Shown here in pieces: positions 8,286 through 16,689 of a stretch of DNA of 33,490 bases. This stretch comes from JBARRO01 sp049644265. Its GTDB lineage: Bacteria > Bacteroidota > Ignavibacteria > UBA10030. How positions within the stretch are numbered: the first letter of the stretch is position 1; every line of letters starts with the position of its first letter. The position numbers were made by a program, and so were the translations under genes. The stretch is taken from contig JBARRO010000204.1 of the NCBI GenBank assembly GCA_049644265.1, positions 1 through 33,490 on the forward strand, read 5' to 3'. Under the pieces are notes generated by a model that worked only from the letters and a program-made list of their open reading frames with translations, ran no database searches and was not told the DNA's origin.

Positions 8286-9407
8286 ATGAGCTGGGAATCA
8301 ATTATAGGACAAAACCGTGTAAAGGCTCTGCTGAAGCGGGCGGTCCAACAGGAACGAATCGCGCACGCCTGGTTGCTCCACGGACCCGAGGGCACGGGAA
8401 AAGATGCTCTGGCAATTGAATTTGCGAAGGTGTTGAATTGCACCAAAGGCGGGCCCCATGCCTGTGATGCGTGTGCAAGCTGCAGACGTTTCGAAACCCT
8501 TCAGCATCCCAACGTGAAATTGATTGTTGCCCTTCCGGTCGGCAAAAGTGAAAAGCAGGGCGATGACCCCGTCGCTACGCTTTCGGCGGACCAGATTTCG
8601 GCGATCCAGGAACAGATGAGCCTGAAAGCGAGGGATCCCTATCATCGCATCTCCCTGGCAAAGGCAAATTTCATCAAAATCAACAGCGTACGTGAAGTCA
8701 AGCGTCAATCGGCGCTCACCCGCTCGCAGGAGGGGAGAAAGGTGTTTATCATCTCCCGCGCCGAGCAGATGAACGACGAGGCGGGCAATTCCCTCCTGAA
8801 GACACTCGAAGAACCTCTCGCAGATACTGTGTTGATCCTGACCACATCAGAGCGCGCCCGGCTCCTTCCGACAATTGTTTCCCGTTGCCAGCTTGTGCAA
8901 TGCGACCCGCTGCAGGAACAGGAGATCGAGGACGCTCTTCGGGCGAGAGAACAGGCGGAGCCTGAACAGGCGAAGCTCGCGGCGCGAATGTCCGGTGGGA
9001 GTTACACTGCTGCACGCGATCTTCTTTCAAAAGACATTGTGAACGAAAGAGTGGAGGTCGTTGCATTTCTCCGGGTGATTTTGGGAAACCACAAAGTTGC
9101 GCTCGTCTCAACGGTGGAGGCCATTGTTGCGTCGCACGACAAGGCAGGACTCGAACGATGGCTGAAGCTGTTGCAGTCCTGGATTCGTGAGGCATTAGTA
9201 CTCTCGGAGGGAGGAGTGCATGTTGGTTTGGACGAAGACCGGACAGCGCTGCATAATTTTGTGAAGAACTTTCCGTCCGCCAACCTCGTCGCGGCGGAAG
9301 GGGCTATTGACGCCGGAATTGCCCATCTGAACAAAAATGTCTACCTTCCTCTTGTTCTCCTCAATCTCGCCTTTACCTTGCGTAGCACCCTGAAGCAGGA
9401 CGCATGA
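8286..9407 (+). CDS. holB: DNA polymerase III, delta-prime subunit
   Basis: Clamp-loader subunit of the DNA polymerase III holoenzyme. The 373-residue protein opens MSWESIIGQNRVKALLKRAV, the usual delta-prime/tau start, followed by an AAA+ core. The Walker A-like loop is GPEGTGKD (33-40), with Asp in place of the last Ser/Thr, consistent with a delta-prime that does not hydrolyse ATP. A zinc module is formed by Cys52, Cys60, Cys63 and Cys66. The sensor motif TIVSRCQ carries the SRC arginine finger. The C-terminal collar domain follows. A second ATG at 8281 is out of frame. The stop overlaps the metG start as ATGA (9404-9407), so the two genes are translationally coupled. Confidence 0.93.
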   Translation: MSWESIIGQNRVKALLKRAVQQERIAHAWLLHGPEGTGKDALAIEFAKVLNCTKGGPHACDACASCRRFETLQHPNVKLIVALPVGKSEKQGDDPVATLSADQISAIQEQMSLKARDPYHRISLAKANFIKINSVREVKRQSALTRSQEGRKVFIISRAEQMNDEAGNSLLKTLEEPLADTVLILTTSERARLLPTIVSRCQLVQCDPLQEQEIEDALRAREQAEPEQAKLAARMSGGSYTAARDLLSKDIVNERVEVVAFLRVILGNHKVALVSTVEAIVASHDKAGLERWLKLLQSWIREALVLSEGGVHVGLDEDRTALHNFVKNFPSANLVAAEGAIDAGIAHLNKNVYLPLVLLNLAFTLRSTLKQDA

Positions 9408-11473
9408 CGAAGCAGTTCAAAAGAATTCTCATAACCGCAGCCCTTCCGTATGCGAACGGGATGATTCATCTGGGCCACCTTGCAGGGGCGTACCTGCCGG
9501 CGGATATGTATGCTCGCTATCAACGGCTGAAGAAGCGGGATATTCTGTTCGTGTGCGGTTCGGATGAGCATGGTGTTGCGATCACGGTGTCGGCAGAGAA
9601 GGAGAAGGTGACTCCGCAGGCGATCATCGACAGGTACCACCCGGCTAACAAGGCGGTGTTCGAACAGTTTGGTATGAGTTTCGATATCTACTCCCGGACT
9701 TCTCTGCCTCTCCATCATGAGACCACGAAGGAATTCTTCAGGGATTTTCACAGACGAAAAATACTCAAGGAGAAGAAGGAGGAACAGCTTTACTGTGAAA
9801 AGGACAGGATGTTCCTGGCGGACCGCTATGTTGAGGGAACTTGTCCCCATTGTCGTTACACCCAGGCGCGGGGGGATCAATGCGAAAACTGTGGGTCGTG
9901 GCTGAATCAGACTGATCTGATAGATCCCAAATGCAAGATTTGTGGCACAACGCCCATAGTCCGCGAAACCACGCATTGGTATTTTCCTCTTGGCGACTTT
10001 CAAAAGCGGCTCCAGGAGTACATTCGCGAGCGTTCCCAGCGCGATGGATGGAAGGAAAATGTGTTACGATACTGCGAAAGCTGGTTCAAGGCGGGTCTGG
10101 AAGACAGAGCTGTAACGAGAGATTTGAGTTGGGGAGTCCAGGTCCCTGTGCCTGGATACGAGAACAAGGTCGTATACGTCTGGTTTGATGCCGTCCTGGG
10201 CTATATCTCGGCATCGAGAGAATGGGCTCTAAAATCGGGGGAGAGCGAGTCCTGGAAGCCATACTGGCAAAGCGATGACACGAAGTATGTCGCGTTCATT
10301 GGCAAGGATAACGTGGTGTTCCACTGCATTGTATTCCCCGCCATGCTAATGGCGTGGAACGACGGCGGCCGTGAGCAGTATGTGCTTCCCGAAAACGTTC
10401 CGGCCAACGAGTTTCTCAATTTTGAGGGCCAGAAGTTCTCTAAAAGTCGCGGATGGGGAATCGACGTAGCCGACTTCCTGGGCTTTTTTCCCGCCGACAC
10501 CCTTCGGTACGCTCTTGCGGTCAACTTGCCCGAATCCCGTGACAGCGACTTTTATTTAAAAGACTTTCAGGCAAGAACAAACAACGAGCTTGCAGATATC
10601 CTTGGGAACTTTGTGAATCGCACATTTGCTTTTGCGGAAAGGAATTTCGGAGGGAAGATTCCGCCTGTCTCCTTGCTCAGCAAACTCGATGAACAAATGA
10701 TCCGCACGCTCAGGGAGGCACCCAAGACTGTGGGTGATTTGTTCGAGCGATATCGGTTCCGGGAAGGCGTGCTCGAGGCGATGAACCTCTGTCGTGCCGC
10801 CAACAAGTATTTCAATGACAGTGAACCCTGGAAAACCCTCCGATCCAATCCCGAACAGTGTGCGACAACGATCCATGTGTGCCTTCAGGTTTCCCGATCG
10901 CTCGCGGTGCTCCTCGAACCTGTGATTCCCCATCTCTCCAAACGAATCTGGACCATGCTGAATTGTCCCGCCCCTTCACAGGAACAGGGCTGGGAGAGCG
11001 CCGCAGAAATGCTCTTGCCCATGGGACATGTGCTGAACAAGTCAGAGATTCTTGTCTCAAAGATTGAGGACAAGGAGATTGATCGTCTTCTTCATTTTCT
11101 TGATAAAGGTGGTGCAGTGACTCAACCTGTCGTTCAAACGGACAAAGGCATGATGACGATTGATGACTTCAGGAAACTTGACCTGCGGGTTGCCCGCGTG
11201 GTTGCTGCGGAGCGGGTCCCAAAGTCGGAGAAGCTTCTGAAGCTTCAGATTGAGATCGGAACGGAAACAAGACAGGTTGTCGCCGGGATTTCCCAGTACT
11301 ACCAACCCGAGGATCTGTTGAATAAGCTTGTGGTTGTTGTGGCAAATTTGCAGCCGGCGAAGATCATGGGTCAGGAATCCCGCGGAATGGTGCTCGCGGC
11401 GAACGACAGCAACGGCAAGATTACCCTGGTCACGTTGGCAGGAGAGGTTCCCACCGGAAGTATCGTGAAGTAA
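9404..11473 (+). CDS. metG: Methionyl-tRNA synthetase with C-terminal tRNA-binding domain
   Basis: Class I synthetase charging tRNA-Met, cytoplasmic. The signature HLGH is at 22-25, and the KMSKS loop appears as KFSKS at 344-348. A zinc-binding insert has CPHC (147-150), CENC (160-163) and a further KCKICG pair, so a two-knuckle form. The anticodon-binding helical domain follows, and residues about 580-689 form a Trbp111/EMAP-II-like domain (MTIDDFRKLDLRVARV and MGQESRGMVLAA) that binds tRNA and promotes dimerisation. The 689-residue length matches the MetRS1/MetG form with the appended domain. Its ATG overlaps the holB stop. A promoter for the menaquinone genes begins about 55 bases after its stop codon. 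Confidence 0.97.
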   Translation: MTKQFKRILITAALPYANGMIHLGHLAGAYLPADMYARYQRLKKRDILFVCGSDEHGVAITVSAEKEKVTPQAIIDRYHPANKAVFEQFGMSFDIYSRTSLPLHHETTKEFFRDFHRRKILKEKKEEQLYCEKDRMFLADRYVEGTCPHCRYTQARGDQCENCGSWLNQTDLIDPKCKICGTTPIVRETTHWYFPLGDFQKRLQEYIRERSQRDGWKENVLRYCESWFKAGLEDRAVTRDLSWGVQVPVPGYENKVVYVWFDAVLGYISASREWALKSGESESWKPYWQSDDTKYVAFIGKDNVVFHCIVFPAMLMAWNDGGREQYVLPENVPANEFLNFEGQKFSKSRGWGIDVADFLGFFPADTLRYALAVNLPESRDSDFYLKDFQARTNNELADILGNFVNRTFAFAERNFGGKIPPVSLLSKLDEQMIRTLREAPKTVGDLFERYRFREGVLEAMNLCRAANKYFNDSEPWKTLRSNPEQCATTIHVCLQVSRSLAVLLEPVIPHLSKRIWTMLNCPAPSQEQGWESAAEMLLPMGHVLNKSEILVSKIEDKEIDRLLHFLDKGGAVTQPVVQTDKGMMTIDDFRKLDLRVARVVAAERVPKSEKLLKLQIEIGTETRQVVAGISQYYQPEDLLNKLVVVVANLQPAKIMGQESRGMVLAANDSNGKITLVTLAGEVPTGSIVK

Positions 11474-11527
11474 AGCCCTGGCAATTTGGGGAACGTTTAC
11501 ATCCCGCATCCTGTGTTTCTCCGCTTC

Positions 11528-11556
11528 TTGCTATAAGTCCAATTTTCTGCTATATT
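11528..11556 (+). promoter_or_regulatory. Promoter of the menaquinone operon
   Basis: TTGCTA (11528-11533) and TATATT (11551-11556) are 17 bases apart, about 43 bases before the mqnP start codon, in the AT-rich part of the 126-base gap after metG. The same TTG-N17/18-TAtaTT form recurs at 4661, 21300 (minus strand) and 24109. Confidence 0.6.
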
Positions 11557-11599
11557 TCTAACCTAATTCAAGAATTTCCAAAGAATCGCCTGATCTTCC

Positions 11600-12442
11600 G
11601 TGCAACGATTCAAGAGTTTCGCCAATTTTATCAAGATTGAACATACGCTGTTCTCACTCCCCCTGATATTCAGCGGGGTGTTTCTGGCCGAGAAAGCACC
11701 TCCGTCCATTTCTCTCGTGTCTCTGATCCTTTGCGCAACAGTCGGAGCCCGAACTGCGGCGCTTGCCCTCAACCGGATCATCGACCGGGAAATCGACAGG
11801 AAAAATCCCCGGACAGTGAACCGGGAGTTGCCGAGCGGCAGGATGTCCCTTCCCGAGGCCGTGTTGATCCTTATGGCATCGTTGCTGGTGTACGGCATAA
11901 GCGCGGGATTGATCTCCCCATTCTGCCTTTCTCTGTCGCCGATTCCATTGTTGATTTTTACGCTCTATCCCTATATGAAACGCTTCACCGTCCTCGCGCA
12001 CTTCGGTGTCGGGCTGGGCCTTTCGATGGCGCCTCTGGGCGGTTGGTTTGCAGTCCAACAGTCGTTTCAGAACCTTCTTCCTGCCATCTTGCTCTCTCTG
12101 TTTACCCTTCTATGGGTAACGGGGTTTGATATTATCTATTCCACTCTGGATGAATTTTTCGATCGCGAGACAAATCTGTATTCCTTTTCGTCACGCTTTG
12201 GCAGGTCGCGCGCTCTGAGGATTTCCGGATATCTCCATGCTCTGTCGTTTGTTTGCCTCGGCATGCTGTTTACCATGTATATTCGGGCGCTGGCGGCGTT
12301 TCCGTTCCTCGCGCTTTCCGGATACCTGCTGTATCTCGAACATAAGAAGGCGGAAGACGTCGAACTTGCGTTCTTTAAGATCAATGCAGTGCTTGGATTC
12401 TCGGTGTTTGGAATGGTCCTGACGGGGATCTACTTCCCATGA
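11600..12442 (+). CDS. mqnP: UbiA-family prenyltransferase of the futalosine pathway
   Basis: Membrane prenyltransferase, expected to attach the polyprenyl chain to 1,4-dihydroxy-6-naphthoate in menaquinone synthesis. The 280-residue protein has about eight membrane segments and both aspartate-rich motifs of UbiA enzymes: NRIIDREIDRKNPRT (NxxxDxxxD) near 58-72 and YSTLDEFFDRE near 181. The start is GTG at 11600, which gives MQRFKSFANFIKIEHTLFSLP, the family's usual opening. Its stop overlaps the ubiX start (ATGA, 12439-12442). By homology alone it could be a 4-hydroxybenzoate prenyltransferase (UbiA), but the surrounding mqn genes favour the menaquinone role. Confidence 0.88.
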   Translation: MQRFKSFANFIKIEHTLFSLPLIFSGVFLAEKAPPSISLVSLILCATVGARTAALALNRIIDREIDRKNPRTVNRELPSGRMSLPEAVLILMASLLVYGISAGLISPFCLSLSPIPLLIFTLYPYMKRFTVLAHFGVGLGLSMAPLGGWFAVQQSFQNLLPAILLSLFTLLWVTGFDIIYSTLDEFFDRETNLYSFSSRFGRSRALRISGYLHALSFVCLGMLFTMYIRALAAFPFLALSGYLLYLEHKKAEDVELAFFKINAVLGFSVFGMVLTGIYFP

Positions 12443-12990
12443 GGACGATTCTCGGGATCACCGGATCATCGGGAGCCATTTTCGCAAGAGAATTTCTTCA
12501 ACGATGCCCTGGGGATAAGTTCCTTGTGGTGAGCCGATGGGGGAAAGTGCTCCTGAAGGACGAACTCGGGATTACCGATAAGGATCTTGCACCCCACGTC
12601 AAGAGACAGTTTTCTGACGATGACCTGTCTGCACCTATAGCCTCGGGCTCGAATTCTTTTGATGCGTGCGTCATTCTTCCGTGCTCCGTCTCGACGCTCG
12701 GGAAAATAGCTTCGGGAATCGGAGACACGCTTCTGACTCGCACAGCCCAGGTCGCGTTGAAAGAACGATTCAAGCTCGTGCTCTGCATCAGGGAAACTCC
12801 TCTCTCGACGCTGTCGCTGGAACAGTGCGCGCGGCTCTCGCATGAAGGCGTCATTATCATGCCGATATCTCCGCCGCTGTATTTTGTGCCGAAATCGGTT
12901 GATGAGTACGTCCGGGCTTTTGTGGAGAAGGTTCTTGGAGTCCTCGGTGCCCGAACGTCCAGGGGATGGCGATCAGATGAACTTGAGTAG
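12439..12990 (+). CDS. ubiX: Flavin prenyltransferase UbiX
   Basis: Makes prenylated FMN, the cofactor of UbiD-type decarboxylases, from FMN and dimethylallyl phosphate. The 183-residue flavoprotein begins MRTILGITGSSGAIFAREFL, with the GxTGxSGA FMN-binding loop. The conserved SVSTLGKIASGIGDTLLTR segment and the RETPLSTLSLEQ segment (near 112-125) are present. It overlaps mqnP by 4 bases and is followed by the mqnL decarboxylase after 12 bases, so cofactor maker and cofactor user are adjacent. It corresponds to the ubiX-like gene (sometimes named mqnM) that sits with mqnP and mqnL in other futalosine-pathway bacteria. Confidence 0.93.
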   Translation: MRTILGITGSSGAIFAREFLQRCPGDKFLVVSRWGKVLLKDELGITDKDLAPHVKRQFSDDDLSAPIASGSNSFDACVILPCSVSTLGKIASGIGDTLLTRTAQVALKERFKLVLCIRETPLSTLSLEQCARLSHEGVIIMPISPPLYFVPKSVDEYVRAFVEKVLGVLGARTSRGWRSDELE

Positions 12991-13002
12991 GCGATATCGT
13001 TG

Positions 13003-14787
13003 ATGACCTTTCCGGCATTCGGGGAATTTGTTCGGTATCTTGAGTCCATTGGCGAACTAAGACGGGTTACTGTCGAAGTCGACCCGGAACTGGAAATCAC
13101 AGAAATTGCCATACGGGCCCTCCAGGAAAAGAAGCCAGCACTGCTCTTGGAAAATGTCAAAGGATCCAGGTATCCGCTGGCTATCAATGTATTCGCATCG
13201 GAACGCCGCATCGAACTTGCCCTCGGCTGCCACCCTGTTCAAATCGGCACGGAGCTCGTAACGTTTGCGGATCGTCTCCTGGCACCGAGTCTGTCGGGAT
13301 TGGTTCGGAGCTCATCTCTCCTGAAGCGTGTCGTTGGCGCGCGGCAAAAAACCGTTTCGGGCGGAACTGCCCAGGAACTGATCGGCGGAATGAATCTCGA
13401 GGAGCTTCCGGTCCAACGGTGCTGGCCGAAAGACGGCGGGCGGTTCATTACGCTCGGACAGGTATTTACCGAAGATCCGTTGAGCAGGAAAAGAAATGTC
13501 GGGATCTACCGTCTTCATGTGTACGACAAGACCACGACAGGGATGCATTGGCAGATTCAAAAGGGAGGGGGATTTCACTATCACCGGGCAGAACAGCTGA
13601 ATCAGGATTTGGAAGTAGCTGTCGCTCTCGGAACGGACCCCGCCCTGCTTCTTGCGGCCGTCGCAGCGCTGCCGGAGGGAATGGACGAGGTGATGTTTGC
13701 TTCGTTCCTGAGGGGAAAACCGATTCCCATGACACGAGGCAGGAACGTTTCCATCAACGTGCCTGCAAATGCAGAATTTGTGTTGGAGGGAGTTGTCCGG
13801 GGAAAAGAGCGACGCCAGGAGGGGCCGTTCGGCGACCATTTCGGACATTATTCGAACGCGGCACCGTTTCCTGTTTTTCATGTTCGCGGAATCACGCACC
13901 GGAAGAATCCAATCTATCCGGCAACCGTCGTCGGAATTCCTCCAATGGAGGACAAATTCCTGGGAGATGCCACGCAGCAGATCCTTGGACCGTTGGCGAG
14001 GCTGATTCACAACGAAGTCAAGGACATCTGGGCCTACTATGAGGCCGGTTTTCATAATCTCCTCGTCGTGTCGGTGGAAGAACGATACAAGAAGGAGGCA
14101 ATGAAAGCAGCTTTGGGCCTTCTCGGCACAGGCCAACTCTCGCTTACGAAATGTCTGATCCTGGTACCTCCCGACGTGAATCCCAGGGAGTGGAAATCGG
14201 TTCTGGAAGCGGTTCGCGACAATTTTGATCCGCACTTCGATTTTGTGCTGATTCCAAAGGTCCCGCTCGATACGCTGGACTTTACGAGCGCAAAAATGGA
14301 GTTGGGGAGCAAAATGATCCTCGATGCGACGAGGAAGCAACGACCCACGAAGGATCAGCAGGATGCAAGAGATGTCGCCGCAAAGTTCAAGTCGCAACCG
14401 GTCAATATGAGATCGATCGACAGAAGAATCACCGATTCGCAACTCCTGGAAGAATGCCTGCTCGTGGTCAAGGTCCGGAATGCGGGACGGGAGGTGATCG
14501 AGAAGCTGGTGAAAAGAAGAGAACTTCAGGGTTTCCGGATGATCGCCGCAGTGAGTGAGGATGTCGACGTCCACGACCAGGAAAATTGTTTGTGGGGAAT
14601 TTTCACAAGGTTTGACTGTGAACGCGATGTGGTGTTCACAGAGCAGAAACTTTTCGGAATCTCCCCGATCTATCGAGGCGTTCTTGGAATTGACGCGACG
14701 TGGAAAAAAGGGTACCCCGATCCGTTGGTCATGGAGGCGCGGGTAAGAAGAAAAGTAGAGAGTCGCTGGGACTCGTATTGGAAGTAG
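13003..14787 (+). CDS. mqnL: UbiD-family menaquinone biosynthesis decarboxylase
   Basis: UbiD-like decarboxylase using prenylated FMN, expected to remove the carboxyl group of the prenylated 6-naphthoate intermediate. The protein is about 594 residues, longer than E. coli UbiD (497) but normal for the menaquinone decarboxylase branch. Recognisable family segments are GRNVSINVPANAEFVLEGVV, EGPFGDHFGHYS (with the catalytic-region Glu) and a C-terminal YPATVVGIPPMEDKFLGDAT region. A TTG codon directly precedes the ATG at 13003; the ATG is preferred but the difference is one codon. It lies between ubiX and the mqnE-mqnA fusion, all on the same strand with gaps under 30 bases, consistent with one operon. 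Confidence 0.9.
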   Translation: MTFPAFGEFVRYLESIGELRRVTVEVDPELEITEIAIRALQEKKPALLLENVKGSRYPLAINVFASERRIELALGCHPVQIGTELVTFADRLLAPSLSGLVRSSSLLKRVVGARQKTVSGGTAQELIGGMNLEELPVQRCWPKDGGRFITLGQVFTEDPLSRKRNVGIYRLHVYDKTTTGMHWQIQKGGGFHYHRAEQLNQDLEVAVALGTDPALLLAAVAALPEGMDEVMFASFLRGKPIPMTRGRNVSINVPANAEFVLEGVVRGKERRQEGPFGDHFGHYSNAAPFPVFHVRGITHRKNPIYPATVVGIPPMEDKFLGDATQQILGPLARLIHNEVKDIWAYYEAGFHNLLVVSVEERYKKEAMKAALGLLGTGQLSLTKCLILVPPDVNPREWKSVLEAVRDNFDPHFDFVLIPKVPLDTLDFTSAKMELGSKMILDATRKQRPTKDQQDARDVAAKFKSQPVNMRSIDRRITDSQLLEECLLVVKVRNAGREVIEKLVKRRELQGFRMIAAVSEDVDVHDQENCLWGIFTRFDCERDVVFTEQKLFGISPIYRGVLGIDATWKKGYPDPLVMEARVRRKVESRWDSYWK

Positions 14788-14812
14788 AATATTGTGAGGA
14801 TGACCGAACAGA

Positions 14813-16675
14813 GTGGAAATCCATTTTCGCGATAAGAAACTTGCTCCGGTGTGGGACAAAGTCCGGGTCGGCGAGCGCTTAACTCTGCTGGACGGTGTTG
14901 CGCTGTATGCCACGAACGATATTATTTCGCTGGGCAAGATGGCACATTTCGCCCAAAGGAGTCGGAGCGGCGATGCGGTGTACTATGTGCTGAATCAAAA
15001 AATTGAGCCGACGAATATCTGTGTTCTCTCGTGCAAGTTCTGCGATTTTGCAACCATGGCAGGGCAGGCGAACGCCTATGAAATGACGATTCAGGAGATC
15101 CTCCGCAAGCTCACTCCTGAAATTCATGAAGTCCATATTACCGGAGGTCTCCATCCTGACTGGGAGTGGGAGTACTATCTGGAGATGATGCGCCAGATCA
15201 GAAGGAACTTTCCCAACCTTGACATCAAGGCATGGACGGCCGTCGAGATAGATTTCTTCCACAAAAAATTCAAGCTGACAATCGAAGAGGTCTTGTCGCA
15301 ATTAAAAGAGGCGGGCCTTCGAACAATGCCGGGTGGCGGGGCAGAGGTGTTTTCCGAGCGTGTGAGGAAGCTCCTCTTCAACCAGAAGATTGGAGCCAAG
15401 ACCTGGTTTGAGGTTCACAAGACTGCGCATCGCCTGGGAATCCCCACGAACAGCACGATTCTCTACGGCCATGTGGAAACGATCGAAGAACGTCTTGTAC
15501 ACATGATGAAGCTGAGAGAGGCGCAGGACGAAACCGGGGGTTTCCTGACGTTCATTCCGCTGGCGTTCCAGCCCGGCGATACAGGAATCAAACCGAAGGA
15601 TCAGTTTACCTCCGCGATCGACGACCTGAAAATGATCGCTGTTTCGAGACTGATGCTGGACAACATACCGCATATCAAGGCGTATTGGGTCATGTTGACC
15701 GAGGAAGTCGCATCCGTGGCGTTGAACTTCGGGGCGGACGATATGGATGGAACCGTCGGCGGCGAGCGCATTGCACACGATGCCGGGGCCACCAGCCCGT
15801 CCACGCTCGCAAAGGAGCAGTTGGTAAAGATTATTCGCGATGCCGGGAAGATCCCCGTTGAACGGGACGTCTACTACAATCCTTTGAATCTTGGCACCAC
15901 GAACGTCGTGGGCAAAATCCCGTATCTGAACTCTGTCCCGTTTTACGAAAACCTTGAGCAACGACAATTCAAAATTCTACCCGTTGTTCCCCGGAGGATG
16001 GGAATTTTGGCGCAGAAGGGGCAAGTGGATGCAGGTTTGTTCTCCCTCGCGGACTATCTGCGACAACGGGAAAACCTGGAGATGCTCAACTATTGCATTG
16101 CAACGAGGGACCAGGTCAAGAGCGTGCTTCTGTTTTCAAATTATGGGTGGAAGGACCTTGACGGAAAGACGATCGGCATCACGGATGATACGGCGACATC
16201 GGTGAAACTCCTGAAGATCCTCCTCGAGAAGAAATATGAAGTCAAAACGACGTTCCGAAGGATGCACGCGGGCGTCAATAACTACGCAGAATTTGATGCA
16301 ATCCTGCTCATCGGAGATGAAGCGTTGAAACAACGATCGGCAGGAATGCACGGCTTCGAGCTGATGTACGACCTGGCAACGGAGTGGTACGACTGGCAGA
16401 ACCTGCCGTTTGTCTTTGCTGTCTGGGCGGTGATGAAAACCATGGAAGATTCGCGAAAAGAAGAACTGCGGGAGATTCTGCAGACCTCCCTTGAAAAGGC
16501 TGAGGCGGACTTTCGGTCCGTGGGAGTGCTGCATGCGAGACGTCTCAAGATGTCTCCGTCGGAATCCAACGAGTATCTCGAGGGGTTCAACTACAGAATC
16601 GGTGAGCGTGAGCGGGTCGCGATCAGTACCTTTGAATCCCTCCTCTCAGCTGTCGAAGTGGGAAATGAGCAGTAA
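14813..16675 (+). CDS. mqnE-mqnA: Fused aminofutalosine synthase / chorismate dehydratase (MqnE-MqnA)
   Basis: A single 620-residue protein joining two early futalosine enzymes. Residues 1-355 are a radical SAM protein with the CxxxCxxC cluster at Cys70, Cys74 and Cys77 and further MqnE/CofH-like segments (HITGGLHPDWEWEYY; GLRTMPGGGAEVFSERV; WVMLTEEVASVALNFGADDMDGT). Residues about 363-610 are an MqnA-type periplasmic-binding-protein fold, opening VVGKIPYLNSVPFYENL, followed by QVDAGLFSLADYL and IGITDDTATSVKLLKILL. MqnA makes 3-[(1-carboxyvinyl)oxy]benzoate from chorismate, and MqnE joins it to SAM to give aminofutalosine, so the fusion links consecutive steps. The start is GTG at 14813. No stop codon or frameshift lies at the junction (about 15900), so the fusion looks genuine. 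Confidence 0.93.
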   Translation: MEIHFRDKKLAPVWDKVRVGERLTLLDGVALYATNDIISLGKMAHFAQRSRSGDAVYYVLNQKIEPTNICVLSCKFCDFATMAGQANAYEMTIQEILRKLTPEIHEVHITGGLHPDWEWEYYLEMMRQIRRNFPNLDIKAWTAVEIDFFHKKFKLTIEEVLSQLKEAGLRTMPGGGAEVFSERVRKLLFNQKIGAKTWFEVHKTAHRLGIPTNSTILYGHVETIEERLVHMMKLREAQDETGGFLTFIPLAFQPGDTGIKPKDQFTSAIDDLKMIAVSRLMLDNIPHIKAYWVMLTEEVASVALNFGADDMDGTVGGERIAHDAGATSPSTLAKEQLVKIIRDAGKIPVERDVYYNPLNLGTTNVVGKIPYLNSVPFYENLEQRQFKILPVVPRRMGILAQKGQVDAGLFSLADYLRQRENLEMLNYCIATRDQVKSVLLFSNYGWKDLDGKTIGITDDTATSVKLLKILLEKKYEVKTTFRRMHAGVNNYAEFDAILLIGDEALKQRSAGMHGFELMYDLATEWYDWQNLPFVFAVWAVMKTMEDSRKEELREILQTSLEKAEADFRSVGVLHARRLKMSPSESNEYLEGFNYRIGERERVAISTFESLLSAVEVGNEQ

Positions 16676-16689
16676 CGAATTTCGAGCCT

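Noticed and set aside
13312..14937. 541-codon open frame on the minus strand opposite mqnL
   Set aside because: It is antisense to a clear UbiD-family gene, its translation shows no recognisable domain, and such shadows are common opposite GC-moderate genes.
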